A stretch of DNA of 64,000 nt, from positions 3,906,001 to 3,970,000 of the forward strand of contig CM065312.1 in the NCBI GenBank assembly GCA_033032175.1, read 5' to 3'. This stretch comes from Saturnia japonica. Its lineage: Eukaryota; Arthropoda; Insecta; Lepidoptera; Saturniidae. The position numbers and the translations under genes are program-made. A model generated the notes under the pieces. The model was given only the letters and a program-made list of their open reading frames with translations. It searched no databases and was not told the origin of the DNA. Positions 1-12,641 of this stretch are shown here, in pieces; position 1 is the stretch's first letter, and each line of letters starts with the position of its first letter.

Positions 1-420
1 TATACATTATGACGAAATTAAAACAATATTCCTATAAAAGTTCTACTTTTTCAATATGCAATATTTGCCAAAGGAGACCAGGCCTGTAAATAGCGTTAAC
101 TAGTAAAGCTAAAATCTAATTTTGGATTAGTGATCCAAGATCCTGCAGTGTGCACGACAAGCATAATTATCTCCCCGATATATGCCAATGAACATACCTA
201 CACAATAATTTTATTTAGACTAGATACAACAAATTCACAATGTATTATTATGTCTTATCTGCTAAGGTCCATGTCTTTATTTTCTTCTCTTAAAATCATG
301 GGAGCTTAAACTATATAATTTTATACTATTAACTCCATCTAGTTACGCGAATAAACAACACTACATATACACTTCTGTTTACGGTAGAGGTCTACCTATG
401 CAGGAGTGCCAAATTTAAAC
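1..420. other. AT-rich sequence, nothing recognised
   Basis: No open frame, repeat end or RNA gene that I can support. Confidence 0.6.
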
Positions 421-790
421 GGAGATTTTTTTCCGAAATAGATATAACGTATTAGGTTTAGGCTACTTTTAATTTAGAAAAAAATTTGGGCTTCACGCAA
501 ATCAAAATCAATTCGGAAAACGACGTTTTTGGGGTGCTTAAATGCTACTACTGGGTGTTACTGAGACGCTGTATTATATAACCATAAGAGATATTTTAAA
601 TTAATGTAGGATATAACTGTAGATCTTACAAAGATTTACAAAAAAGTCAGCGAGAGCATATGTCTATGCTCTAAGAACAATCCATAATAAGCATTTTTGC
701 CTTTAAACTAACCTGGAAATTCGCGCGTGTGCCCGATCGACAGCATTGTGTAGACCACGCGAGCGCAGCCGCGGCTAAATCCAGTGAATA
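421..790 (+). repeat. Interspersed repeat, relative of 62300-62645
   Basis: Shares an ordered series of blocks with 62340-62645: GGCTACTTTTA.TTTAGAAAAA, CCATAAGAGATAT, CTACAAAAAAGTC-like, AATAAGCATTTTTG and a GC-rich ending GC.GCGAGCG-AGCCGCGG. Probably a decayed Helitron-like or LINE tail. Confidence 0.6.
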
Positions 791-1092
791 AATATAGCAA
801 AACAGTAACTGATGTGTTTTGCAGGAACAAGCAGATCTCAGTCTGAACCGTTGATACCAGTGCACCACTGGTATTCTCACATGACTCCCTAAACCGAAGT
901 TACAGACACCGATAAAAATAAATACACAGTTAAAGAAAAACAATTATATACAATATGTATTAAAAACCCCGTCGGATCCGTGAAGGTGTTATTAGGTATC
1001 GTGAATATATTCTGTTTATGTTATCTATCTCAGATTATAAGAAAAAAACCCCTAATAAAATGTTAAAAAAATAGATAAATGAGGAGACTTAC

Positions 1093-1166
1093 ATGGCAAT
1101 ACAGGCGGTGCGGCGTAGGGTACCGCCATACGATCAAACGTACCGCTGCGCCGCGCCGCGCCGGGG
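1093..1166 (-). other. Possible GC-rich exon on minus strand
   Basis: A sharply GC-rich island in AT-rich DNA. On - it ends at a consensus donor (CCAT|GTAAGT) and may start after CGCCAG. Two frames are open across it; one contains ATGGCGGTACCC near the end. It would belong to a gene continuing to the left of the window. A GC-rich repeat fragment is the alternative. Confidence 0.3.
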
Positions 1167-2021
1167 CTGGCGACGGTGTTATCACGTTTTAAAAATTTGC
1201 TAAATTTTAGGGAAACTAAAACTAAATATGTTAATTTGAAATCGCAATAACATTTTTATTTTCATAATAAATAATTTTTATTTTTTTTGGTAATGTCATT
1301 GGGGTACCTATATAATATACCCTTTTCGGATTCGACGGAGTTTTTATACATATTGTATAATAGTTGCACTTTTTATCAAAATATTAAATAAATACTAAAC
1401 GGTACAAGAAACTGCAATACAGTAGCTATTTACATATGAAAAACAGTAAGGAAAAACTATATGTCGGCTGAATGCATTCATCGCTCGCACCAAAGTTCGG
1501 TGAAGCTGTAGAGACTTTAGTCAGTGCGAAAAAAAAATATAGAAAAACAAATATTAAAGCCGTATGTTTGATAAATACAATCTTATATGTTTAGTTTTGT
1601 AATCAAAAAGCCGCATACAAAATTGACCCTTAATTTTTTTTCTGCATAAGAAATTATCCTGATTTCTTGGAGTGCAGTAATTAACAATGATATTATTAAC
1701 AAACTATACTCCGAAACAAATTCCGAAATATTAATTAGGAGCGAGTCAACTTCTAAAACAGAATCTAACAATTTGTTAATAATGTAAGAATCATACGAAG
1801 TTATAATTGCCTAACTTTGATAACTTGCTTGGGCGGCGAGGCATTACCTAATAATAGAGGTTTCGTTCACAGTTATATACCTAATTCTGAACAAGCAATT
1901 ACAATTTTAAATTAAATAATTTCCATATTCATAGAAAAAGTTTACCTAAACATCAGTTCTACTGGAAGCAACATAGATTATTTTTTAAACGTTTATAGGT
2001 TTAGCGTTATGGCCATCATTT
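1167..2021. other. Intergenic AT-rich DNA
   Basis: Long A/T runs and no supported gene; a 62-codon minus frame at 1583-1771 has no coding features. Confidence 0.55.
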
Positions 2022-2235
2022 CATTTGATGTTAAGTAACCATGTAACCCAAGATGGTGGCACGCTAAGCCTAGAGGGGAAACTGGCTCTCAACAGCTGGA
2101 ACACACTTATTACCAGACTGATTAACAACTTGAGGATGGTAGCTAGCCAGGCGGACGGTACAATATACCCTATCACTATGGTTTCATCACAACTACCACT
2201 ACCTAACCTATTTACGCTATAACCGAACCATCATT
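2022..2235 (+). repeat. Short interspersed repeat (family also at 16.1 and 28.9 kb)
   Basis: Contains TGGTGGCACGCTAAGCCTAG, CTGGAACACA and GTAGCTAGCCAGGCGG; the same blocks recur at 16110-16320 (same strand) and 28875-29095 (opposite strand). Confidence 0.6.
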
Positions 2236-2459
2236 GTTTTATGGGATTGCCATTGCATGCAATTTGCTTCCGGAACACTTTATAGCCAGATCGTCTAGGC
2301 TTAAAGTGTTACCATATTATTATTCCATATCACCGGTTCACTTCAAGTGATAATTAACCTATAATGTATAAGGCACGGGTGACAAAGTGTGACCACGGCG
2401 CTTAGGGGTGCCTAGCCTTGGAGAGCAGCCAGGACTTAATTTTCAACCTATTTCGTGTA

Positions 2460-2590
2460 AGGAAAGCATATATCATTCAATAAATGATAGACTATAAGAA
2501 TGATCAATAATATGATTAAAAATAATATTAAGAAATGAAAATATTTACTGAGTAACCAACGCGTGCGGCTCCGCGCGGCACCACTTGTTA
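2460..2590 (+). repeat. 3' fragment of the 4.3-5.0 kb repeat
   Basis: CTATAAGAATGATCAATAAT, GAAATGAAAATA and AACGCGTGCGG.(C/G)CCGCG match the end of the 4270-4985 element. Confidence 0.55.
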
Positions 2591-2934
2591 TAATGATATA
2601 CTTCTCCTATATATCTCTAGAATGTAATAAATATGTCAGACTTGTTCAATGCAAAGGTCTAATACCTTATAGAAATTCAGGTTTGGTGTGGTCGTTTATT
2701 TTTACCACCGGTACTGGTCTAGACTGGACTAGTTGCTCGGGGAATGAACTGTACGGTCCATTTCGAATGATACATTCCTGTAGGAATAACACTAGGTTCT
2801 ATTTAAAAATAAGTATAAATCGTCGTCTTACTACAATTTAGATATTATATTTAAGTTTAAAATTGACTTATACGGTTTTTAAGGTAAAAGCCGAGTTATA
2901 TAGCAAGGATACACAAAAACTTTTATATTTAAAA
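2591..2934. other. Unassigned spacer between repeats
   Basis: No gene. A 92-codon frame spans 2563-2841 but begins in a repeat and shows no domain. Confidence 0.5.
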
Positions 2935-3631
2935 CTAGCTGACCCGCGCAACTTCGTCTGCGTCATATAAGAGAGAGAGAGAGAAAGAGTTAGAGAGTGG
3001 TTCGTAGGTACCGTATTATAGGTACGGCCCGCCTCCCATATTATTCTGCTTAATAAAAATGTGCTCGCGATACTTCATTTTTTTGCTGCCGAGTTATTTT
3101 AAAACTGTTATATCTACTAAGAAATTCATTTAAATCAATTACTATAACAGGCAATTTTGTTCAAAGTTAAATACTTGTGATGAATAACTTTTTTTTTCTT
3201 TATGGATTAATACCATGTATATAAAAACACATTCGCAAATAATTCATTATTTTAGAACAAATTTTATTACGATAAAAAAGGTTATATGGAGTAAACCTTA
3301 AAAGATAACCATATGCTTGTCTAGCACTTTTTTACAAATTTTTAAGAGAAACAATTTCGTCACACATGATGCTTGCGTAGCTTCAACCATTCACGCAGCG
3401 CACGCAGCGGAAGCTCTCAAAAGAAATAAATTTCCCCTGTTTTTGCAACATTTTTTATTGATGCTCCGCTCCTTTTGATTGTAGCATAATGTCATATAGC
3501 CTATATACAGCCTTCCTCGATAAATGGGCTGTCCAACAGTAAAACATTTTTTCCATTAGAACTTGTAGTTCCTGAGATTAGCGTGTTCAACCAAACAAAC
3601 AAACTCTTCGGCTTTTTAATATTAGTATAGA
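2935..3631 (-). mobile_element. Non-autonomous Helitron (TCTATACTAATATTA..CTAG)
   Basis: On - it begins A|TCTATACTAATATTAAAAAG and ends ..GCGGGTCAGCTAG|T. The TC start, CTAG end and A/T flanks are the Helitron signature. About 700 bases with no ORF; a GA repeat lies near the 3' end at 2970-2990. Confidence 0.75.
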
Positions 3632-4269
3632 TTTAAAAAACCATCTCAAAACAGGCAAATAGGAAGTAACACAAATTTTCGAAATTGGTATGATTTTCAT
3701 CTTAGAGTACTGAAGAGTTAATAACATTATACTTACCATATTGTGGTGAAGCAAAAACTATAACTAAAACAGGAAATAACGCATTAAACATAGTGGACAC
3801 TAAATAAAAACGATAAATAAATTTGTGTGTATTTATTTACGCATAGTAAGATGTATATTCTTTGGCATAACAAAAAAAAATCGAAAAATCATCCATGATA
3901 ATAATGTAAATTCATTTTGCTGAGTATTCTTTTGCTATTTCGTTTTCATTTTCATTTTTGTAAATTTACAAATTTTAAAATTAACTAACATTATTTATTA
4001 TCATTGACGTCAATCTTTACCATGTCGCACTTCAGTCAAATGATGTTTTCATTATACATTCGAAATGAGTAACCGCCGTCTGTTTTGAAATCGGTTTAAA
4101 AATAAAAAAACAAAAGAAAACTTATTATTTTCATTTATATTTTAATTATTAACAATTTTTCTGTTAATTTCGCCAAAAACTTTCAACTAAACTTATCAAT
4201 GGTATTTCAAGTTAACTTATCTATATTATTTAATACATGTAATATTTTTCCGAAATTTCTTGATAGACA
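3632..4269. other. AT-rich intergenic DNA
   Basis: Nothing recognised apart from A/T-rich low complexity. Confidence 0.55.
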
Positions 4270-4985
4270 TACTTATATGAAGGAAATTGTGTCGAATACA
4301 GCATAACAATTTTTTTATCTGTATGTTCAAATTTAACTCAAAAATGGCTTGACTAATTCTCATGAAACTTTCTACACGAGAAGCTTATGTGATCGTTGGT
4401 CAATTGATAGGCTATAAGAAATATCAATAATAATTTAAAAAAATTTCGTTTATTCTTAACCGATTTTGGTAAAATATATTTTAATAAATCTTTAGTTCTG
4501 TCTATACATTTAATATTTTCCTAACAATTCCTGATAGGCGTACTATATGAACGATACTCATGATGGATATGCCATTAAATATTTTTTGGTCGTAATCGTT
4601 TTTTGATTAAATTTTGTACTCAAGAAGTATAAGTAATTACTTAATTGATGGGCTATAAGAATTGTCAATATTACTTCTAGAAATCGTAAATTAAAAAAAA
4701 AATCGTTTTTATAAATTCTCAACTGATTCTGATAGAATTTTGTAGACGGGAAGCATACATATAATATGGGAGGCAATAAGAAGAAACTTTAATAATACAT
4801 TAGAAGGCGTATGCAGTATGAAGGCGCATTTCGATGTTGATTGTACACGGAAAATACACGCCATTCCTCAATTAATACGGCAACATAAGAATTTTCAACA
4901 ATATGCTTAAAAATAAAAATACGCGATGAAAATAACTACTGTGTAACTATAAACGCGTGCGGAGCCGCGGGCACACCGCTACTAA
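4270..4985 (+). repeat. Repeat with about three diverged internal units
   Basis: Units of roughly 230 bases start TGATAG(A/G)C.TACTTATATGAA-like and carry GGCTATAAGAA(A/T).TCAATA and AACCGATTTTGGTA-like blocks at about 4270, 4520 and 4790. The end AACGCGTGCGGAGCCGCGGG is a common lepidopteran repeat tail. The units do not code. Confidence 0.6.
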
Positions 4986-4989
4986 GATA

Positions 4990-5225
4990 TTTTTAGGGAA
5001 ATCGTGACTGATCTGTCAACACATGACTCAAACTAATGATTGGATTGGGGTTAAATTTGGCACACAGATTATTATTATGACGTTGACATCCACTGAAAAT
5101 GGATTGTTGAAATTTCAACTCCTAAAAGGGGTGTAACGCGGATTCAAAATATGTATGAAGAAATCATTATTTACTAACGCGGGTGAAACCGTGGGAAACA
5201 GTGATTTCATTATAAAAAACACAAT
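4990..5225 (+). repeat. Repeat tail, inverted copy at 49.5 kb
   Basis: AAATTTGGCACACAGATTAT, CAACTCCTAAAAGGGG and ACGCGGGTGAAACCGTGGG reappear in reverse orientation at 49500-49700 (TTTCACCCG, CATTTAGGGGTTGAA, TGTGTGCAAAATTTC). Confidence 0.6.
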
Positions 5226-5642
5226 AAATACGTGATTTTTTCGACTTTAAAAATCCAAACAATTAATAGAGGGATAGTTGAATTTAATAAATATAATTTT
5301 ATATTATTTTAATCTGTTACTATGAATTCATTGTATTGACTTGTGCCGAAACACAAAGTCATAAAACCATAAATCCATCAAACTATGGAACGGGATTACG
5401 GTTATTTTCAAAACCACTTTTAAAGCTTAAAGTAGCCGATTTAAATAATTCTTTGTCGCACTTAAAACAATAATTAATGTCTTTTGTATAATTCCGAGTA
5501 TTCCACTTTTGTATTTTACCGCTTCGGTAATAAAATTCAATTTCGAGAATATTATAATTGTTATTTTTTATAATACCATTGACAATGGACATGACGACGT
5601 TTTATTTTCTCTTTAAAGGTAGAGTAGAGGATCAGGTTCCAT

Positions 5643-5723
5643 TCAGTCAGCGTTCGACTATCGATTGGGAAGGTTGTGTTGTGAATATTGTTTGTTGTGT
5701 TGCCTTGGATCTTTGGATATCAG
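5643..5723 (+). other. Possible 5' UTR exon for the coiled-coil gene
   Basis: An arthropod initiator-like TCAGTC at about 5643 begins an 81-base stretch ending TATCAG|GTAAAG, a good donor. It would splice to the acceptor at 9618 across a 3.9-kb intron. No transcript data, so this is only a candidate. Confidence 0.25.
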
Positions 5724-5959
5724 GTAAAGATTTTTTCTCTCTTTTTAGTATTATTTACAAAAGGGATCGCATCTGCCTCCCGATATCCCTTTTTTGAAAG
5801 TTATTTAAACAGGTGCTTATGTTAATAATATAAAACTTTGGTGGCTTACAATTGCAGTAGAATGCTAGTTATGTAAATTCTTACCAAAAATTCATATTAC
5901 GGTAGTATACTCCATTAATTTCTACTATTATAGGGTAGTAGGTAGTATAGGGTTTGGAT

Positions 5960-6070
5960 AAAGTAGTAATGGTTCTAGATTACTGATGACTCCAGAGGTC
6001 GCAGGTTCGACATTAGCTCAGGGTCAGTTCTAGCTCATCTCAATCTAATAGTAACAAATTGTAAGTTGTA
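5960..6070 (+). repeat. Possible tRNA-derived SINE remnant
   Basis: TTACTGATGACTCCAGAGGT followed by CGCAGGTTCGACATTAGC resembles a decayed B-box region. No intact tRNA fold. Confidence 0.3.
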
Positions 6071-6589
6071 GTTGCCACAGTATGGGGATAATTTTATTTT
6101 AGAATCAATGGTTTACTCATATTATCTGGCATTGCTTTTCATATAAGTGTTTTTTTATTCTTAAATAATAATTACTTATTACATTTAGTAGGTACATATC
6201 TAGTACTATTTATTAATAAATATATTCTACGATTTTCTTAGTAGTAGGATTTATGATAGGTTTGTTGATTCTAATTTTTTTAAGTTATTTTTTTATAATA
6301 ATTCTTACATAAAGGAATTGTTTCTGGAACATAACAAATTATAGGAGCAAAGTAAGCCCTGGTTTTAGTGTGGAATTTATCATGTTTGTGGTTGGATTTC
6401 GTAACTCGCTTAGCCTCTTACCCCCGCGACACACGGGACGATAAAATGTGGTTTGGTGACTATTCAAAACGCTATATATTTCTAAAAACCGATACTTTTA
6501 TTTTTATATTTCTTATACTAACACTATCGGTAAGGAAGGCACACGTTTTGGTTAACTGTACCTATTAATAAATATAATATCATGAAGCT

Positions 6590-6720
6590 CAAAAGATTGT
6601 TTGTTTGTTTGAACGCGCTAAACACTGGAATTACTAGTCATATTTAAAAACTTATTTTTGCATTAGATAGCCCATTTATTGTGATATGTTAGATTATATC
6701 TTCACGCTACGATTCTAGGG
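6590..6720 (+). repeat. Helitron-like fragment
   Basis: TTTGTTTGTTTGAACGCGCT then ACACTGGAATTACTAGTCAT is the block that follows the 5' end in the 24.9 and 32.1 kb copies; both ends are lost. Confidence 0.45.
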
Positions 6721-9618
6721 TACGTGAAGTGAGAATAATGATTGGCTATACCAATGACGTTTTATAAATAGACGCGTAATACTCTCACTAAAACAAATTT
6801 GAACACTGTACAAATTTTGTCATCAGCATGTTGAAACAAAAGAGATAGGAAATCCCAGCGTAAGGCGGAAACTCTGTTATCAAAAAAGGACAAAAGTTTT
6901 TTCTCGCGTCAATTAAAGAGAGTTAAAGGGAGCGTTAAAGAGCGTCAATGCGGCGACGCGATTTTAAGTTGGTACAATAAATTTATTAATGGTGAAATAA
7001 ATAATAAATTCACAATAAAATTATTGATGTCAATTTGACTTGAACTCTAAAGCGTGCAGTCGTAAGTAACATCGCTGAAATTTCGCACGTAGAAAAATTT
7101 AAGAGTGATAGATTTATCTGCATAGTTTCCTTAGCACAAGCGCAAGGCGTGTCGTTTAGAGGATCGTGGAAAGACGTCAAGAACAAGTTATTTATACATT
7201 AACCCTTGAACCTCGGCGATGCATTCGTTATCAAGAGCGCCGGCCGCTGCCGGCCGTGATGTTTGTGAAAAAACATTAGAGGTCGCCGATACGGCTATTA
7301 AACTTATAGTGATATAGCGAGTTGTAGTTAGTCAATCCATCGATAATAGTATTAATTATCCTGATATATTTTTATTTTAATATTATTAACAATATTCCAT
7401 AAAGTACATTACAATTATTTTATATTCACTGGGTTTGCGTATCTGAATTATATTTATTTCGATATTAAAATAAACAGCGTATAATATTGTCACTTTTGAT
7501 GATGTCTTTTAAATAACTATAAAAATCTCGTTAGGAATTCTAAAAATGCACAATGTTGGCCCCATGATAGACTCGTATTGACAAAAATTCAAATCTTTTT
7601 AAGTTATAGAAATACGTTCATTGCGTAATTCTCAAATTATCTAAATAAATCTATTTTTATCAAAAATAAATAAGTTAATAGTTTAAATACTTAATTACTT
7701 AACTACAATTCAAGTTATTTAAGTAGGTAGTTAATTTTCACGTTCTTTTTAAATTAAATCAATTAGTATTCTCAAGTATAGCAATTTCAAGTAATAGTAA
7801 AGATAATACAACAGTTTCTAAAAAATACTAAAATATATAATATTTAATATAATATAAAGTTGTGTTTATTCATATTGAATTATCTACAGAATTATTTCAA
7901 TTCAAAGGGTAAATGGCAAAGAAAAATAAATTCTTAAAATTGTTTTTAAAAATACCTCATCCCTCAAATGCAATGACAAATGATCAATATATATAAAAAA
8001 TAGTAGCTGGTTTTGTTTAAAGGTCACCGAATGGGAAACAATGAATGTTATTGTACACGATGGGTGACCGAGTGCAGTCTGTATAAACAATCGTCCGGAA
8101 TTCGAATAATGAGATCAGCTTTGTCAGTGTACACGTGCTTTATTCAGTTCTTTCTCGAATATTCTGGAATTTACTGGAAATGTTTAACTTAAGATTTTAA
8201 AACGTATACGCTTATTGGATACTGGCTTCGAAACACGTGAAGAGAAATCCTTTTTATTCCGAGCCTTTACGAGAACAAAGCCCATTTTATTAACATGAAT
8301 GTACTTAGGACAAATATATTACTAACTGTGCCCTACGGTGTAACCTATGTTAAATATATTTGACCAATTCTTCGTCGTGCCGTTGCCTATGTACCCAGTT
8401 GCTTACAGATTTCCAGCTTGATTTTCACTCCTTAGAATTATAGCGTGAAGTCATATAACCTATAACCATCCTCATTAAATGGGTTATATAATTAAGAGAA
8501 TCTTTCAAATATGACTGGTATTCCCAGAAAGAAAAAGGTACAATCAAGCAATCTCATATAATGCAATACTTAATATACTTCCTAATAACTTTTTCACGTT
8601 CCCTAAATGACAAGTCTTGAAAAAATATATATTATATAAGTAACTATAAAAAATAACATTTAAATATTGTATTGCATACTTATATAGATACTTGTAAATA
8701 AGTTTTAGGTACCGATGTAATGAAATCTTTTAATAATGCTAGAGTAACGGCATTAATAAAGCAATCATTAAAAAAAGGTGAAAGTCTGTATTTAAAATCC
8801 AAAGAAAGAAACACATTTATATAAATGTAAAACAATTCCTCATTTCGAAATTGCATTTATTTTTGTGTAAAAATAAACTCCAGTTTTAAGCGCTTAAAAA
8901 CCTTTTTCTTCAGTTATGAAGGGCTGAAATTCGTTTCTCAGAAGATTTTAAGCTTTTTTATCTAAATAGTAAGGTCGAATAAACTTCATACGATTGTAAA
9001 GTAATTGAATTTTTTAAACTTGACATTACCGTAAAATGTTGTCATGAAATGTATAAACAACATTTCTTATACGAAATATCTTTTGGGATGATTACATATT
9101 CTTAAGAAACATGTAATCAAGTAACAGCTGCTTTTCGAAGTATTGTGTAATTGTATAATTAAAATCAATTAAAATATTCAGTGATTATTTTATGGTTCTG
9201 AATGTTTTAAATATCTTTTACACAAGGGCAAATGAATTAAATGAACGTCATACAAAAATTACCATAATTAAATAATTTATTGTGTAATCTTTCAAATCCT
9301 AGAGAGGTAAAATTATTTAAAAAATATTATATCGGTTTAGAAAGCAAGATTTAGATTGTTAAAAAATCAATTAATTAGACGTCTTTAAAAAACTATTAAG
9401 TCAAGTTATTGCGTTTTTTGAATGTACATAATTTGTTAATAAAATTCTACAAATTACGCAATAATTACTTCGCTAGAAACATCAACGCAATTACAAATTA
9501 AATTTATTTCACGTGAAATGAAATTATTTAATATATTTATTAAATATTTGATTAGTATAGTATAGAAATCATTAATTAAAAGTACATGAATCTAATCTGT
9601 TGTCTTTTATTGTTACAG
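6721..9618. other. Upstream DNA or intron of the coiled-coil gene
   Basis: AT-rich. A GC patch at 7239-7257 contains two CGGCCG palindromes. A LINE-like block (GTCATATAACCTATA..) at about 8450 recurs near 3490. No exon found. If the leader exon at 5643 is real, this is all intron. Confidence 0.4.
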
Positions 9619-9636
9619 ATCCAATTTGAAGACAAA

Positions 9637-10551
9637 ATGTCTGTTGAAAATGCTACGAAAGAAAGTTTACTGCAGCCGACGACACTCCAAGAAGCAATAA
9701 ACATTATTAAATTCCTGAAAATATCACATAAACAGGAGATCGCGAAGCTAAAGGAATCGTACGCGAAACAGGCCGAACTCATAAAGAAATTGGAATCGAA
9801 TCGAAAAAAGGAATTGGAATTTTTGTCAAGCGAACTACAGAAATACGAAGTAAATTTAGCATTAAGAACAGAATCAGTTGCGGAACAACTCGCTCAAAAA
9901 GATTTGATAATACAAAAACAAGTCGAAACAATTGCAGACCTAAATGAAAAATTGAAACTTCATAGTACGTTCAACGTAAGCGTACCCGAAATAAATATAT
10001 TAGTCGATTCGAATTCAGACTCTGGCATTGTTCTAGAGAATGAAGAAAGCACAATCAAAACAGATGAAATCAAGCCCGAAGCTGAGAAATCTAAAACTAT
10101 TAGAAAATGTAGCAGAAGGTTTGGAGATACTATCAGTTTTCTTCGAAGAGTAGACTTTTCGCCAATGAAATACAAACCTTGCAATCGTGAAGGAACTAAG
10201 AAAAAAGATGAAAAGAAAAATAAATTACTAGTACCGCCTCAAGACAAAAGAGTTTTAGAACATCGATATGCTAACATGAAATGTTTAAGTGACGATGACA
10301 GACCACTTGCAGATGAATCAATACTTTCAGACAGCGCGGAACCAGTAGTTATCAGATCAAATAAAATGAACGACAGTATGAGCAATCACTTCTCAGACGA
10401 TGGCAGCGAAGACACCAGTGAAGAAATTTTTGATAGGGTTATGACCAGAAGTAGTGTAAGAAGATCTGTTAAAGCGAATCCTAAATATAAAAAAATCAAT
10501 AGATGTAAATCAAAGCTTTTGGAACAAGTTAAAATTAATATAATTGATTGA
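9637..10551 (+). CDS. Uncharacterised coiled-coil protein, 304 aa
   Basis: I do not recognise this gene. The start is set by a splice acceptor (TATTGTTACAG ending at 9618) followed by 18 bases of leader and ATG with AAA at -3; an earlier in-frame ATG at 9586 lies inside the presumed intron. Residues about 15-108 form a long Lys/Glu/Leu helix with heptad-like spacing, a probable coiled coil. Residues 118-150 are acidic; 154-215 are strongly basic (KCSRRFGDTISFLRRVDF, then a Lys run at 188-196); 219-266 hold acidic/serine clusters (SDDDR, SDDGSEDTSEE) resembling casein kinase II sites; the tail is basic. There is no signal peptide or membrane segment. The composition suggests a cytoskeletal, centrosomal or nuclear protein, but that is inference. 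Strong coding character and a nearby poly(A) signal make a real gene likely. Confidence 0.83.
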   Translation: MSVENATKESLLQPTTLQEAINIIKFLKISHKQEIAKLKESYAKQAELIKKLESNRKKELEFLSSELQKYEVNLALRTESVAEQLAQKDLIIQKQVETIADLNEKLKLHSTFNVSVPEINILVDSNSDSGIVLENEESTIKTDEIKPEAEKSKTIRKCSRRFGDTISFLRRVDFSPMKYKPCNREGTKKKDEKKNKLLVPPQDKRVLEHRYANMKCLSDDDRPLADESILSDSAEPVVIRSNKMNDSMSNHFSDDGSEDTSEEIFDRVMTRSSVRRSVKANPKYKKINRCKSKLLEQVKINIID

Positions 10552-10600
10552 AGAATGCCTGTAAATTATAATAGTCTACTTAAATTTAAATTATGGTCAA

Positions 10601-10606
10601 AATAAA
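10601..10606 (+). promoter_or_regulatory. Poly(A) signal of the coiled-coil gene
   Basis: AATAAA 50 bases after the stop, followed by a T/G-rich stretch (TTTTGTATCTGTG, TTTTGTTTTATTTG) as expected downstream of a cleavage site. Confidence 0.7.
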
Positions 10607-10609
10607 ATT

Positions 10610-11981
10610 TTGTATCTGTGCATAACATTTTGTTTTATTTGTTAACTCATGTCACCACTATGTACAGTTATTAAGAGAGGAAACAGGTTTATACAGAGCG
10701 AGGACACAACGAGTTCTTGACTCACTAATCCTAAAAAAGGAATACTTGCATCATAGAGGTAACCCTTGGAAAGAACATGCATTGTGTAGTTAGATCAATC
10801 GATAAATTACATTTAGCATTTTGCTGTTTGTGTTTTTAAATGCGTTTTTGTATTTATAAACTTCCTTAGTAAACTATAAAATAATCAATCTGTAAATGAC
10901 AGTTTAAGCACAATTATATGAGACAGTACATACCTACCGCCGATTTATTCCTCCATTTGTAAATAAATCTGCTTTATTCATCTTTAAAAGTTTATGTATA
11001 CTATTGTAAGTTATGACCACTGTATATATTGGTTATAAATTAATTATTTAGACACCAAACAACAAAGCTTTTCAACTTGAATGTTATATTTATATTCAAA
11101 TAGGTCTGAAATTCAGATATTTTAGTTGCAAAATAAATAAGAATGCATTTAAATACATAATTATATGCATTAAATGAAATAGTCGATACCTACCACTTCT
11201 ATTCGGCGGCTGCTCTGATTATAGCTTATTTATTACTACATAGAACCTAGACCTCGATTATATTTGCCGATCAGTATAATTTAGTCAAGCGTATTATAAT
11301 ACAAAAATCTTGTTGTTTAGGAAACTAGACTTTAGCATAAATTATAAAAGTAGTACTTAATAATAGGATATATAAAATCTCAGCCAGTTATGTTTTTTTA
11401 AATGTAATTTACGCGCTTTTATCCGCATATCTTAGTTACAATGTTAATTTGCTTCTAGAATACTCTCGTAATGTTTAGGATATCTGTTACTAAGGAGAAA
11501 ACCTTACTTGTAAGATACCTAAAATTTATTGCATAGTTTCAGTTACTATTTATTTAACTGATCCTTGCGTTAATTGGTCAGAGCAGCACTAACCAAATGT
11601 ATGTGGAAGCATAAATTTTACCCGGATTAATAATTCAACTGTTGTATTTAAAAAAAAGAGTTAATGCATCTTTTATATTCCTGTGATATCAAATTACCAG
11701 GGTACTGATAAATCAAGGTGTACAACAGAACTTTCTTGTGCAGTGTGTCTGGTACTAATCTATCAAGTAGGACTTAAAAGGTGCTTTTGGATTGAACTGA
11801 TTAGTTATTAGAATGTATAATAAAATATTAGGTAATAGTTACGTCCACTGATGAGACGGCTAGTATATTCAATTCAATTGCGTCTTATTATTAAAAACAG
11901 ACTAAATATTATTTATTTCAAACTATGATTTGGCTACGATATGGATAGCTTATACGAATTGCATAAAAGCCCCCTAAAATA
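10610..11981. other. Intergenic DNA
   Basis: AT-rich with no supported gene, RNA or repeat boundary. Confidence 0.55.
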
Positions 11982-12641
11982 TCCTATTAATATATAGTTA
12001 ATGTGAAAGTGTGTATGTTTGGATGTTTGTTACTCAATCACGCAAAAACAGTTGAACGGATTTGAATGAAATTTGGCAGACAGGTAGTCTATGACCTGAA
12101 ATAACACATAGGGTACTTTTTATCCCGGTAAATGGCATAGTTTATCCATTGTTACCCTACAAATATAATAAATGGAAAGTTTGTATGTTTGTTACTCAAC
12201 CACGCGAAAACGGCTGAACGGATTTGAATGAAGTTTAGCATACAGATATTCTATAATCTGAAATAACACATAAGGTACTTTTATCCCGGTATAAGTTATA
12301 GTTTAACCAGTGTTATCCTACAAATATTACAAATGTAAAGTTTGTATGTTTGTTGTTTGCACTGTTGTAAGTTTTATTGAGACGATTAATGTGTTGGATT
12401 GATATTGACATATAATGACAATACCATACAAACAGTGATAAACCCATGTATGATTTTCATTTGCTTTGTCGTGTTCCGAAATCAGCCTGTGCATATGCAG
12501 TAATATAGCGGGGTGGTAGGTATCGCGTCTACCATACACATAGCGACAAACCCAACTATGATTTTCTTTTGGTTTGTCGTTTTCCGAGATCTATCTGTGT
12601 ATATCCAATAATACGCACACGAAGTCGCGGGTACCAGCTAG
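11982..12641 (+). mobile_element. Helitron with tandem internal units
   Basis: Begins A|TCCTATTAATATATAG, ends GGGTACCAGCTAG|T. Inside, a unit of about 160 bases (GTATGTTTG..TTACTCAA.CACGC..GAACGGATTTGAATGAA) is present at 12001 and 12171 and partly at 12330. Opposite-strand relatives lie at 43787-44104 and 56590-56870. Confidence 0.75.

Noticed and set aside
2935..3631. Considered as part of a LINE because of the GCGGGTCAGCTAGT-type end
   Set aside because: Precise TC and CTAG ends with A/T flanks fit a Helitron better, and no reverse transcriptase fragment is present.
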